A DNA stretch of 64,000 nt, taken from Dipetalonema caudispina (Eukaryota > Nematoda > Chromadorea > Rhabditida > Onchocercidae). A model generated the notes under the pieces. It saw only the letters and a program-made list of their open reading frames with translations. It did not search any database and was not told where the DNA came from. Made by a program: the position numbers and the translations under genes. The stretch spans positions 62,001 through 126,000 of the forward strand of contig JABVXV010000050.1 in NCBI GenBank assembly GCA_013365325.1. Direction: 5' to 3'. Every line of letters starts with the position of its first letter. Position 1 is the first letter of the stretch. Shown in pieces: positions 24,804 to 37,161 of the stretch.

Positions 24804-26856
24804 ATGACAAATCTACAAAAAGCTTACCTTGGAATGCAATGTTTTTGGGGTGCTGAATCGACATTCGCAGAATTGGATGGTGTATTAGCAACGCGAGTTG
24901 GTTATGCTGGTGGTACTACACCGTTACCTAATTATCGGAATATTGGTGATCATACAGGTATGTTTGCTATATCATACACTTCAATTTCTGTACTTAATAC
25001 GAATCTATCCAATCAAAAATTTTTTTTATTCCTCACCTATCATTAATCTCTTTTTGAATTTTCATCATTGAAGAAATATTTTCTTAAATTCATTTCAAAA
25101 GGCTTATTTGTAATTCATTTCAACTTGTGCACTTCTATACCAGATATTTCTATATCAGATCTTTCCTTCCAAGATTTCTCTAATTTGATCCTTTCAAGAA
25201 TTCGAAATAAATCCTTCGTAATAGTTAAGAGTCTGTTTTGGGACTTTTGAGATCTATTCCAGAATCTTTAGTTTTTATCGGTTAACTGTTACCATCTGTA
25301 TAATTTATTCGAATTTGACATTAACGTCATCAACATTGAAATCTGTATGTAGTTTTAAGATCCGACCGATGAAGTCCCAGAGACTTTCTAGTTGAATTAT
25401 TGTATAAGTTATGCCACATTTTGCCATAATGAAAATCTCAAATGTTACAGAAATAACGGAAGTTCAATTCGACGAAAAGGTTACAAGCTACGATAAAATT
25501 TTGGATTGTTTCTGGGAACATCATGATCCAACCAAGGAATATAAAAAGCAATATAAATCCGCAATTCTTTATGTAGATAATCAACAAAAAGAGACAGCCA
25601 AACAGAGTTTGAAAAAGATACAGGTAATTTGAAATTCGCAGTAAACATTTCTCGCAAGAAAATATAATGATGTTTCTTCTTTCTTATGAGTAAGAGTCAC
25701 ATTTGAATATCTTTCATGATTCCTTTCTTTTTACTCAACAGCTTGTTTCGTTTTTTTTTTTTTATTTTTTTTTATTTTCCTATGATTTTGTTTGCTTACT
25801 GATCCAAAGTTATTGATGCTGATTGCAGTATAACCTAGATTAGTTGTAATAAGTGAACTATTTTTATAATCCCTGGACCTAAATCTTGTTTAATTAATAT
25901 TATGCTTTTAGATACGGAGAAATTTTTTGCATATCTACAAAATGATAGAAAAAGTAACAACATCTTTATAATATCGGCAAGAAATCTTTTAAGAGATATG
26001 AAAGTTTTTGAAATTTTATTTAAAAATTTTTGACAGTTTTTTAGGAGAAATACGGCAACAGGAAGTTAGATACATATGTTCAAAAACTGGTTCAATTTTA
26101 TCAGGCGGAAGATTATCATCAGAAATATTGGCTGCGCTGTCAAACGGCAATTTTTGAAAAGGTTGGCAAAAAAATGCCTTCTTTTCGGTGGATTTTTTTG
26201 AACGAAGTATTTTATTCTATTGGTGAGATGATCGAATGAAGTATTTTAATTTCAATGGTAGAATGAAGTGCTTATATCTTTTTATTCCAACAAAGTGTTT
26301 TGTTCATAGTGATCGGAAAAAAATTTCTTTTTTTTGATCTCACAAGTGAATAAAAATAAATATATTGCTTCCCTATCAGATCTGATCTAGTAATTAAATT
26401 AATGGTAGGAGCTGAACGGTTCAAGATATATTTCCGGAAGCTGATATAAGTCAGGAAAAACATTGCTATTATCTCAATTAATCAGTTAAAATCAAACGGA
26501 AACAGAGCGAATTATAGTAAATATTAGTAGTTCTGGTACGATTGGGCCTATTTATACCAGAACTAATAATATTTACTATGAAATCCACTGATTCGGCTAG
26601 TGGTATTTTCAACTTTCGCAATATATGCTCGTATTTTTGTCATTACAATCAAAAATTTGTATTGCAGTTGAATTTGAATAATGAGGAAGTGGTGAGTTCA
26701 TTGTTGGCGACAAAAGTGAATGCATTTTTGGCCGGATATAAAAATTTCGATGTTCTCAAACAGTTGGCTAATCAGTACCATTTGGATGATGATATTATCA
26801 AAATGATTGAAAATATTGCCATAACAGGCGGATATTCAAGTGCATGTCACGTGTAA
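24804..26856 (+). CDS. msra: Peptide methionine sulfoxide reductase MsrA
   Basis: Reduces methionine-S-sulfoxide in proteins back to methionine, an oxidative-stress repair role, probably cytosolic because no targeting peptide is visible. Four exons (24804-24957, 25451-25623, 26045-26161, 26668-26856) join in phase to 210 residues. The catalytic block near residue 14 reads MQCFWGAESTFAELDGV, with the nucleophilic Cys in the usual CFWG. It is followed by RVGYAGG, DHTEITEVQFD, FWEHHDPTKEYKKQYKSAI and QAEDYHQKYW, all standard MsrA blocks. The last roughly 70 residues, starting at LRCQTAIFEK, do not match the short Gly/Cys tail of vertebrate MsrA. They form a helix-like extension ending GGYSSACHV, with a Cys three residues from the end that might act as resolving Cys (inference). 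Intron 3 contains a 66-base hairpin. Confidence 0.94.
26514..26579. repeat. Intronic hairpin (25-bp stem, 16-base loop)
   Basis: Arms 26514-26538 and 26555-26579 in MsrA intron 3 are complementary at 24 of 25 positions. The arm begins ATAGTAAATATTAGTAG and ends TTCTGGTA. The total length of 66 bases is the size of an animal pre-microRNA, but the stem does not continue into a lower stem. Confidence 0.8.
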
Positions 26857-27142
26857 TATATAACTGTTCATTTTGATACTATCATATGAGAGAAATCGGA
26901 AATAAGAATAGTCGTAATGAAATGTTGTAAAAGATTTGATCATCCAATAACCATTTCATTCATCTCATTCTCTTAATATATTAGATAAGTTGGGAGAATA
27001 TTTGTTATTGTATTGGGAAAAAATTACTGACTGATAAGTATCGGTTTGTTTATGTTTGCCAATGGATGTTTGTTTACTCTGAAAGAAATCGATGAATTTC
27101 GAAATAAATCGTTCATTTTAATTAAATAAAGTCGCAAAATAA

Positions 27143-27174
<32 letters not shown>

Positions 27175-28380
27175 TCACATATGTGAACAACGGCATGAGA
27201 TTTCAAGAAAAGAGATAAAGAGTTCAGTAAATTCAGTAATTTGATACTCAGATCAAGTTGGCTGACATTAACGGAAAACAGAGCATTTAATATTGTCATT
27301 AAAATTAATATTAATAATATCATAAGTTTCATTCATATGAATGAAATATTGGAATATTCTTAGACGTTATAAAAATCCATTATTAAGTCGAAAATTTGAT
27401 AAAAAAAAATTCATATATTTTTTATTTTTCAAGAAATGAAAACAAATTGAAAAAGATATTTTATAATCTTATTTGTACAATAATTCATATTTACTTCTAA
27501 CTCTTAATTAATATCTTTTATAGGATAACAATTTAATAATACATTAGTCAAAGTGTTCTATGTAATTTAATTTGTGATTTAAACGATTTAGATTAGTATG
27601 TATGTTACGATGATATGTTTTTTTTTTTTTTAATATATATTAAAAATTCACAATTTTTTATAGTTTATTGATTGATATCATATATTAATAAATTTCCTAT
27701 TATCCTTTTTCACATAATTTGTAAAAAAATATATGATGTTGACAGATTTTTCTTGCTTTTCTTTTTTTTTTTTTTTTTTTTTTTTGATTAAATTTTGTGT
27801 TGCAATACAACGTGTGATTTGTAGCACGGATGACGTGTTAATGATCACTTTACTGTTTTAGCCTGGTTGGAATTTTATTTTGCAGTTTGTAAATTTTGCA
27901 AATTGTTACGTGCAATTTTGCATGATGTGAATTTTATTTTATTGATAGATGATATTTGTGAAAATTGATAGGATAGATAGTTTGAAGATTAGTAGAATGA
28001 TATGATTTTGTGATAAAAGTCAGGAATGTGAATGATAATTTCGTAGAAGATGATTGTAAGCTTTTATGAAACGATGAAATTATATCTTGGATTGTTAAAT
28101 CTCTTGAAAAGATTGTTAGTTAATTTTAAGATATTGCTATATTTTACTCTCATTTATGCTTCTAATTATCAATTCTTATTACTGATTAGGAATCTCTCTG
28201 ATTCATGTGGTAAACGTTAAAATTTAAAGGAAGTAATATGTAATATGGGGATACTATTTGGATAGTTATTACAATTAATTAGTTACTAGGTGATTAGAAT
28301 TTATTGGCAAAATAATCGATGTTTGTAAGTTTAATGATGTAAAAACGAATGGTTGAAAGTTAGTATACCATGTTTTGTTT
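26857..28380. other. Intergenic region between MsrA and SND1
   Basis: AT-rich, with a (TA)n run at 27147-27174, T-runs at 27620-27631 and 27763-27785 and no supported gene. A 102-codon minus-strand frame at 27024-27332 runs through the TA repeat and is rejected. Confidence 0.5.
27147..27174. repeat. (TA)n microsatellite
   Basis: About fourteen TA units roughly 290 bases after the MsrA stop codon. Confidence 0.9.
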
Positions 28381-28540
28381 TAGAAGTCAAGGTATCAGGA
28401 ATAAAATGATTGTTGGAGGTTAGAAGTCAAGGTATCAGGAATAAAATGATTGTTGAAGGTTAGAAGTCAAGGTATCAGGAATAAAATGATTGTTGGAGGT
28501 TAAAAGTCAAGGTATCGGGAATAAAATGATTGTTGGAGGA
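28381..28540. repeat. Four tandem copies of a 40-bp unit
   Basis: Exact register of 40 bases: 28381, 28421, 28461 and 28501. The unit begins TAGAAGTCAAGGTATCAGGA and continues AATAAAATGATTGTTGGAGG. The copies differ at only a few positions. It lies 138 bases upstream of the SND1 start codon, in the likely promoter or 5' leader. Confidence 0.95.
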
Positions 28541-28677
28541 GATTTATTACTAAGATAATTGAGTTCGGAATTTATCATTGAAATAATCTGGTTCGAAATG
28601 CATAGTGGAATGATATCTGGTCGAAATTTAGTAATTAGCAAAGAAATATTTTAAGGTTCCCTTGCAAGGTTTGAAAA

Positions 28678-31600
28678 ATGTCGGAGCAACAAACCCAGCC
28701 GCAACAAACACCTTTATTGAAGCGAGGCTTGGTAAAACAAGTCTTATGTGGTGATGCTATTGTTTTGCAGGTATTTTCCCATAATTTTAGCTTTTTCGTA
28801 TATGGTCATGCTTGGCATCACGTCTTATTAAAGCATATCGTAGTGCAGAGGTATCTGTATTAAGTGAGTATTGAATGACAGGTAAGAGTGTCAAAAGTAA
28901 ACCGAGAATAAAATAATAAAAGAGAACCACTGTATCAGTTTGCTGATGTCAGAAATGTTTTTTAGGGTCCGCCGATGAATGGACCTCCGAAGGAGGTAAC
29001 GGTATATTTGAGTAATGTGATTGCACCAAGGCTGGCTAAAAGACCTACAGATACTGAAACCGGCAAGGAAGACGAGGTGAACGGAAAGTTTCAGAGTTAA
29101 CGGTTTAAGAATGGTGAAGTATGAAACTAGAATGTGAAATCTGGTAGTTATAATGACGAAAAGATAAGAACAGAATATAAACCAAGTAAAGTTTAGAGTA
29201 ATTTAAAGTAAGTAAGATGTGGAAAAATTTAAAGTGAAATATGAGTGAAAATAATAATGAGCTTGATTTCTAACTTCCAAGAAATATGAATTTTCTAGCC
29301 GTTTGCTTGGGAATCGAGAGAATTTCTACGTAAGAAACTCATTGGGCAGAATGTTGTTTTCCGGTGCGATTATACGGCTACATCAGGAAGAGATCATGGC
29401 CGAATATATCTCGGTGGAACAAGTAAATTTTTTTCGAGAATCGGATGATGTTTAGAATTTCTAGATTTTGGTGGAAGTGGATTGCTTTATAATGTTCCTT
29501 ATTTTAAGATAATTTTAATTTTTACAACACGAATTTTAATTTCATTTATTTACTTAAATTTTAAGCACGTATAAAGATTTCACACTGCATTGATTTTGAT
29601 GTTTTTTTTCCAGATCTTGAAAATTCGGAAAATGTGACGGAGACATGCGTATCTGAGGGTTGGGTTGAAGTGAGAGTAGGACGTGTTGCTGAGTAAGTCC
29701 CATGTTTCTAGAATTATCGGTTATAAATGAAGTGCTTCTTTGACTTTAAATTTAATGGAATTTTGTAATTCAATTCATAGGCTTAATTTAATAAGTTCTA
29801 AATCTCAGTTCATATTACTTATTTATAGCGAATATAGCACCAAATTGTTGGAGTTGCAAGAAGCTGCGAAAGCCGCGAAGAAAGGGAAGTGGGCGTTAGA
29901 GGAAGGAAGCGCACAACAACATGTAAGATTGAAAGCTTCTATAACATTTCGGCAGTTGTAAAGCATATAAATTTATCAGTCCAATTAGCATAATTAAGTT
30001 CCATATCAGTGATAATCTCAATGACAGTTTGTTTTGCCTCTCCTGATATTTACCGTTTCCGCATTGCGATCTGTTCTGAATCAAATAAAAAATTCACTTA
30101 AATTTGCATTTTTATTTAGCCCTATTTTATTTATCCAAAATAAGCAGTAGTAGGTTACTGCGAAGAAAATAAAAAATATAAACCAAGAAATGCGCGTTAA
30201 AATGATATGCTACATATGTTTAAGAAAGCACCTAATGTGAAGTAGTAGGTTCTAGTAGTGCAAAAACAATTTGTCTTATTCCTGGCATGTCGGTCGTGTA
30301 ATATACAAAATGTCCAGGAACAATAGTTTGGAACTTTTTGTCTAGGATTTGCTCAAAATCAGAAAAAAAAGAGGTTAATTTTTTTTGTGCTTCCCACTCT
30401 TCTTTTCAACTAGTGTTATTTTCATTTTTTTATCTTTTATTTTTTGTTTTTCAATACTTTATTGATTGTTACAAAATAATTTTGTCGTATTAACAGGTGC
30501 GACATGTAAAGTGGGTTGTAGAAAATCCACGAGCTCTTGTCGATACATTCAAGCAGCAAAAGATCAAAGCGGTCGTTGAACAAGTACGAGATGGTTCAAC
30601 CATCCGTGCTTTCTTGTTGCCTGATTTTTATTATATAACACTTATGCTCTCGGGTATTAAAGTAAGTTGCTTTATTTCGTTTGCATCGATGCTGTAATTT
30701 CATATATTTGGATCCTAGTTGCCAGTAGATGAGACGATTTTACCGTGTAGCATTTCATGAGTGGGTTTGTATTATGCCAATTTTGGTATTTATGAAACTT
30801 GCAAGTTTTTGCGAAGCAGGAGATTTTGAAAAATTTGATTTCTAGGCACCGGCTATACGTGCTGGAACGGATGGCCGAGCGGAAGACTATGCTGAAGAGG
30901 CACGTTATTTTGTTGAGTGTCGTTTGCTACAAAGAGATGTGGAAATTATTTTGGAAAGTACGTCAAATCTGAATTTTGTTGGTTCCGTCATACATCCCAA
31001 AGGGAACATTGCTGAGCTGTTGCTTAAGGAAGGTTTTGCAAAATGTGTCGATTGGTCAATCGCTTTGGCCACATCAGGGCCAGAAGTATTACGTGCTGCA
31101 GAAAAGTTCGTCATACATTACCTCTTTCTCAATTCAGTCAACTAATTAGTAAATAAGTCAATTTATGAATTTTGCAAAGATGTAGTGTTCACATTAGTTT
31201 GGACGAATACTTCTATTAGGTAAATAACCTAGTTTATTTCCCGCTGCAATGATAGACCTGGGTAATTCTTCGATATATGTTCTTTATTGTTCACGTCTTA
31301 ACTTATTAATCTTTTTCCAGAATACCTTGAATTTCCCCGTTAATGGCGGGTTTTTCTACTGGAGATTTTTACCATACTTTTTAACAGAAAACTATCGGTA
31401 ATGATTGAAAGGAAACAGTCAGTCGCGGAGCGACTTTGTCGATAGAAGCTAGCATTCGTAACAATTCCATAAAAGGATATCGCTGCAGAGAGTAATTAAC
31501 AATAATCGCTAATACTTAAATAACATGCTAGTTCCACAATTTCGGAACTGCTTCAGTTCACTTGACTAGTTCGTAAAAAAAGTTGAATCTTTAAATATTA

Positions 31601-34600
31601 ACTTTTTTTTCATTTGTTTAATATGAATCCATATTTCTTTTGTTTACCAAAATTGTTTCAGGATAGCGAAAGAGAAAAGACTTCGTTTTTGGCGTACTTA
31701 TCAACCGTCGAATCAGTCATGTGTTGACAAGAAATCTTTCACTGCAAAAGTGGTTGAAATTGTGATGGGTGACGCACTTATTGTACAAAAAGAAAATGGT
31801 GATGAAATCAAAATCTGGCTATCATCTGTAAGACCTCCAAGGTTATTAGCTCTTTGATTTGGATTCTATTTTCAATTTTTAAAAAATTATCTGAAGAAAA
31901 TGGTTAAGATATATAACAGATATTGTTATGGGCTTACCACTTAAAATTCTTGAACTTTTGGAAGCTCTCCCTGTGGTTATTAACTGATGTAGTGTTATCC
32001 GAAATACGTTGCGAGGAATTCTGTTATGATTTTATAACTTCTCTAAAATAATTTCTTTTTTTTCTAGAGAGGAAAATCGAGACACAGAAAATAAGGTTGG
32101 CCGACAGTTTCGACCACTGTATGATATTCCTTACTTGTTTGAAGCTCGTGAATTCCTACGTAAGCGATTGGTGGGCAAGAAAGTTCAGGTATGTTCCAGT
32201 ACAAATATAGTACACTTTTTTCATTTGAACGGAAAGTTATCACTCCAAAATCTCTCAGTAAAGAGAGAAAATTCTTCACATGCATCGTTAAGCATCTGCT
32301 AGCAGGTAGAAACGATTTATTCAAGAAAAGGTAATTCAGAATAACATTATATACTAAATCGTTTTAATTTCAAGGACCGTACACTATGAAATGATTGTTT
32401 ATACTAGTTCGACTACTTTGGATCATTTCATTTCAGATTACTATTGATTATGTACAAGCAAAAACAGAACAGTTTCCAGAGAAAACTTGTTGTACTGTTA
32501 TGTCAGGAGGATTGAATGTTGCTGAAGCGCTTGTTTCAAAAGGCCTGGCGAAGGTAGTGCGATACAGAAGTGATGATGACAATAGGTATAGTTAGGGTTT
32601 CATATTTTTTCCTTTTTAAAGCAAGATTGGATTGGGTTTTTTTTTTAATTTTAAAATATAAATTCAGGATAAATGACTGTTTTCAGGTCTTCCCAATACG
32701 ATGCTTTATTAGCTGCTGAGGCAAAAGCAGAAAAGAGCAAGAAGGGTATATTTGCTGACAAGGAATTGGGTGATAAGGGTCCAGTTTTGCGAATTCAGGA
32801 ATTGCAAGGAGTTAGTCTATCGATTTTCCGTGTTTTGCTTGTTGTTTTTGGGTCGATTTGAATAATTTTCTCTAAATGAAGAAATTAACAACTTAGGATG
32901 GTCACTAAGTTTATATAGAAATTTAGTAGTTCATTTTGTATACAAAAAGCACAAAGAAGCTAAGAGGGTGAGTTAAGAGTAGTCATGACGATTAAGATAT
33001 CGGAAAGTGAGAATTCGACATTGTTTCCAAACCGAAGATTTGCTAAATATTTTGCATCAATTTATAATTTTAAAAAAATACAACTTTTTCACATCTCACT
33101 TATTGTATAAGTTTGAGCTGATAATATGGTGCAGAAAACTGAGTGTTTTCTTTTGCAGGACGCTCAACGTTCGAAGCAGTTTTTGCCTTATTTGCAAAGA
33201 TCTGGTCGCTCTGAGGGTATTGTAGAATTTATTGCATCTGGTAGTCGGGTACGCCTATATGTGCCTAAAGAAACGTGCCTTATAACCTTTTTATTTTCTG
33301 GTATTGATTGTCCGCGTGGTGCTCGTATTGGTTCAGGTGGTAAATTGATTGGTGAAAGTGAACCGTATGCCGAAGAGGCTGCTAAATTCACACGTTCAAA
33401 AATTATGCAGCGTGAGGTTGGTTTGCAGTTTCAAAATATCGAATTTTACGGGATTTTCCAAAAATTACTGATTCCCTAATGGCACGATTTTGTTAAAATT
33501 TTTTTATGTTTTATAACTCTTGGTTAAGAAAAAAGTTTCTTTCAGGTAGAAGTAGAAGTGGAAGGTATGGATAAATCAGGAAGTTTCATTGGCTATATGT
33601 TTGTACAAACTGAACAGGGTCTTTGTAACATGAGTACAGCATTAGTGGAAAATGGTCTAGCAAGTGTACATTTCACTGCTGAAAAAGGTGCATATTACTC
33701 TCAGCTTTGTGTTGCGGAAGAAAAAGCTAAAAAGGTTTCAATTTTTATATTTTTGTCTGTTCAAACATGAAATGTTTGGATTTAAGCTTTTAGATCAATT
33801 TTCAATTTCCTGTTAATTTTTTGCACTACTTTTATTGTGCTAACGTCTGTAACGCTGACTTTTCTCTTTTGTTGGTATTGTTGCCTACATAACAACCCAA
33901 CTATCAATATTTCACCATCGGTTGATGTTATAAACCTTCTTTTGTGTAGCCACAAGTATGGTTTGTTCTGTACATAATATAAGAAGAAGTGACTATTTCA
34001 TTTAGCCATGTTATTTGAATTTAGTGAAGTACAACAACTTATTTGAGAAGAGGTTGGTAGGAGGAAGCTACAATAACTTTTTTTTCCTAATTTTAGGCAA
34101 AATTAGGAATATGGGAAAAATGGGTTGATGAAGATGCCATTGTGCAAGCTGAAATTGCTTCAGCAGCTGAAAAGACGGAACGTACTATAAATTATCGGAA
34201 AGTGGTAGTTACCGATGTGCAGAGAGGAAGTTTCAAATTTGCTGCTCAATGGGTGGATGATGGTAGGTCGATTGAAGTTTCTGATGAAGAAAATTAAAAG
34301 TTGAATTAATAACTCTAGGGATCCTACGAAAAAGTGGTTTTGAGAGGGTAAATAGTTAACGCTTATTTGTCTTAATTTTCTTAGTTTCCAATTCTTGTCA
34401 TAAATTTGTGTAAGAAAGTCGTTTTCATATCGCTTCTTCGTTGGGGGTATTTTGTTAGTCTTCGGCAAGATTCAGGCTAAATTAGTAATTGTAAAGAAGG
34501 TTACAGGTCCAAAACTTGAAAAAATGATGAAAGAATTACGTGAAGAGTTGAGGAAAAAGCCACCAGTGGTTGGTGCATATATGCCACGACGTGGAGATTT

Positions 34601-35787
34601 GTGTGTTGCACGGTTTTCAGCTGATAAGTTGTGGTATCGAGCCCGTGTTGAAGGAATAAAAGGAAAAAATGTCGATGTTTTATATGTCGACTTCGGAAAT
34701 GTTATTTCTTCTCAACTTAATTTAAATAGTGACTGAAGAGAATTAGTTAATTGCTTCCAGCTCTTACTTCTTCACCTTCTCTATATGACGCACCTTAGAC
34801 GTCATAATATAAGCGCTTTATTTCCTGTAGAAACTTTATAATGTTGTATGACATTGGTTATGTTCAAGATGAGGTTATTCTACCTCTATAGTTGAGCATT
34901 GTTAATAAGTTCTAGAATTTTCTGAAAGAGTTTAAGTTAAATATCTATCCCTTGTATTTTATTATGGAGTTCATAATTAGTTGTATAAAATGGACTACAA
35001 CAAATCTGTGATTATAGCGAGAAGTGGTTGATGTGACATCGGTAGCTGTTTTGCCAGCTGGTTATGCAGCACAGTCAGCAGGTGCACGCGAATATCAAAT
35101 GGCTTTCTTGCAAATGCCCAACGATCCTGATCATGCGAATAACTCAAACATAGCATTTGAGCAAGTTCTATTCTCAGCACCGTTCATGTTTATAAACATC
35201 GAGTATAAGCATGCCGGAGTAGAACATGTTACAGCAATCATTGAAACATCTGATGGTACTCGGACTGACGTTGCGAAAACGCTTATTGCTGAAGGACATG
35301 CTCTGGCAGAACAAAGACGAGAAAAAAGATTCGCTTCATTGGTAGCTTATTATTTTTATTCTTCTGCTTCACTTAAATATGTTAGTGTAGGATTGATAAG
35401 AGTGGTGTGCATATAGATTTGTGGTGATATGGCGAACTATCGGTTCTCTACCAGATTTTGATTTTTAGTACACACTCAATTTTGCTAGTGTACTCCTTTC
35501 TTGCATTTGTCCTCATTGTTATAGTAATAATTTAATGAGGAACAATATAATTTAAAGCGGTTCCAGCCCCATTTATCATAACTGAATGAGGGATTTTTTT
35601 TTTTTTTTTTTTTTTTTTGCATGTGGGTACGAAAATGAATGATTTCACTGGATATTGCGAAACATCCATAAAGAAACAGCGACTTTTTTTTTTGCAGATT
35701 GCGGAATATCAAGAAACTGAGAAGATTGCCCGCCGTGAGCATCGTAATATTTGGGAATATGGTGATTTTACTGGTAATGAATTGTAG
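28678..35787 (+). CDS. SND1: Tudor staphylococcal nuclease (SND1/TSN-1)
   Basis: Multidomain RNA-binding protein linked to RISC, splicing, transcriptional coactivation and stress-granule biology. Seventeen exons from 28678-28770 to 35698-35787 join in phase to 906 residues; human SND1 is 910. Four complete SN-like repeats are followed by a Tudor domain inserted in a fifth, partial SN repeat. The first repeat opens [16 protein letters not shown]. Later repeat blocks include [35 protein letters not shown] and [19 protein letters not shown]. The Tudor domain (exon 34507-34700) reads [11 protein letters not shown] and LWYRARVEG, then [10 protein letters not shown] with the aromatic-cage positions present. 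The C terminus is [13 protein letters not shown]. The start is the first ATG in frame, and [17 protein letters not shown] resembles the family start. The SN repeats of animal SND1 proteins are thought to have lost most nuclease catalytic residues; I did not check each one here. Confidence 0.97.
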
Positions 35788-37131
35788 AAATTCCGAAGAA
35801 TGCTAAGAGTCAGAAAGAAAAAAGACATTGTTGCGTTTTTATTCAATTTCGTTGTTATTAAAGTACCGTTGGAATTGGTAGGTGTAATTTTGTTTTGTTG
35901 TCGTTATCACTTTCGGCTTTCTTTTTGTCTTCCAATTTGCCTTCTCATCTTTTCCATACCTAACATATCTTCTTCCTGTTCAAGAGAATAAACCTAAACG
36001 CTTCCACAGCTTTTGTTGTTGTATCAATATGTGCTATGTGGTGGTGATAAAGTGTGATATTCTTTCTACGCGTAATTTTTAGATGGTATCTTAAGCTCCA
36101 TTAGACGATAGTGGTACAAGTTTCTTCCCACTTTGCTGCATTACTCTTCCTCAATTGGGACAGAATTATTTCTAGCGTTGGTCTATCGTTATAATAGGAC
36201 GAAGTAATCATTTGAACACACAAATCTATTGTTAGTGATATTACTTTATCAGTTTTTCATTATCATTTTATAAGTTTCGATGCTGTTTTCGAAAAAAGGA
36301 AAGGAAAATCGTTTTTTTCTTTTTTTTTCTTTTTTGCAGTTTATTGCTCCAGTAAAATGATTGTGATATATACCCTTATTTTTTGTTTTGTTTTTTGTTT
36401 CATATTTATTAAATCCCTAAAATCTCCTATGAAATATACCTTCAATATTCCCTTTAAATGTCTTGGTAATTAATTACTAATAGAGCAGTTTGTTTCCTTT
36501 CTTCTTCTACTGTCTTTATTCTTGCTTACTTTTTTCTGAATTCCTACACAGGTATTTTCCTTAAATCAACAGTGTTCCAGTTTCAAACTTTCTCCTGTGA
36601 TTCTTTTTCTCTGTCAGAAAAGTTTGTTTTATAGTTGTTTCTTTCTCGTAGTGATCGTTGTGTAAAATTTCCAAAAACAATAAATGCAGTTTTTCTTGTT
36701 TCGGAGGTTTGTTGTGTAGAATTTTTGACGTGATGAAAGTTAGCGTTCATCGGATACGTATTTTACATTATGCAATGATCAATGTTTGGGATGATGTTGC
36801 CTGGAGTCTGGAGCAAGCTGAAGCTGGTTGTGAATTTTCCGTGATCATCAGACACGCGCGAATTGATTCGGTAGCACATTAGCACTGCACCTTTTAATCT
36901 AATTTGAAAGGATGGACGTAACTTTTGTGATATTCGAGAGATTTGTGATATTCGAAGCGTTTTATAGTCTAGAAAAGTTTTTAGACCACATGCTATGGTT
37001 TGATAATGATTTGGAGAAATCAAGATTGTTAGAAAATCTCGTTGATAACTTTATCACTTCACATTAATCTTGGTGAGAAAATTAAAGATGTATTGGTTAT
37101 TTCAATTTGCTAACAATACTTTACTTCAGTT
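35788..37131. other. Intergenic region between SND1 and TSR1
   Basis: About 1.3 kb of AT-rich, T-rich DNA with an AATAAA at 35987-35992 that could serve SND1. A somewhat GC-richer patch at 36750-36890 carries a 74-codon plus-strand frame without family resemblance. No gene is called. Confidence 0.45.
35987..35992 (+). promoter_or_regulatory. Candidate SND1 polyadenylation signal
   Basis: AATAAA 200 bases after the SND1 stop, the first canonical hexamer in its 3' flank. A motif this short occurs often by chance in AT-rich DNA. Confidence 0.35.
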
Positions 37132-37146
37132 GTTCCTGTTTCTCAG
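37132..37146 (+). promoter_or_regulatory. Candidate trans-splice acceptor for TSR1
   Basis: TTCCTGTTTCTCAG ends 15 bases before the TSR1 ATG, with no coding exon upstream. A typical position for spliced-leader addition in nematodes. Confidence 0.45.
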
Positions 37147-37161
37147 AAATATTCTGGAAAT

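Noticed and set aside
27024..27332. A 102-codon minus-strand frame after MsrA
   Set aside because: It is driven by the (TA)n repeat and AT-rich sequence and looks like chance.
28381..28540. Regular repeats resembling a CRISPR array
   Set aside because: The 40-base units abut directly with no unique spacers, and the genome is eukaryotic. It is a plain tandem repeat.
36658..36882. A 74-codon plus-strand frame, or a small RNA, in the SND1-TSR1 spacer
   Set aside because: The frame has no recognisable motif. C- and D-box-like words are present but not paired in a convincing snoRNA layout.
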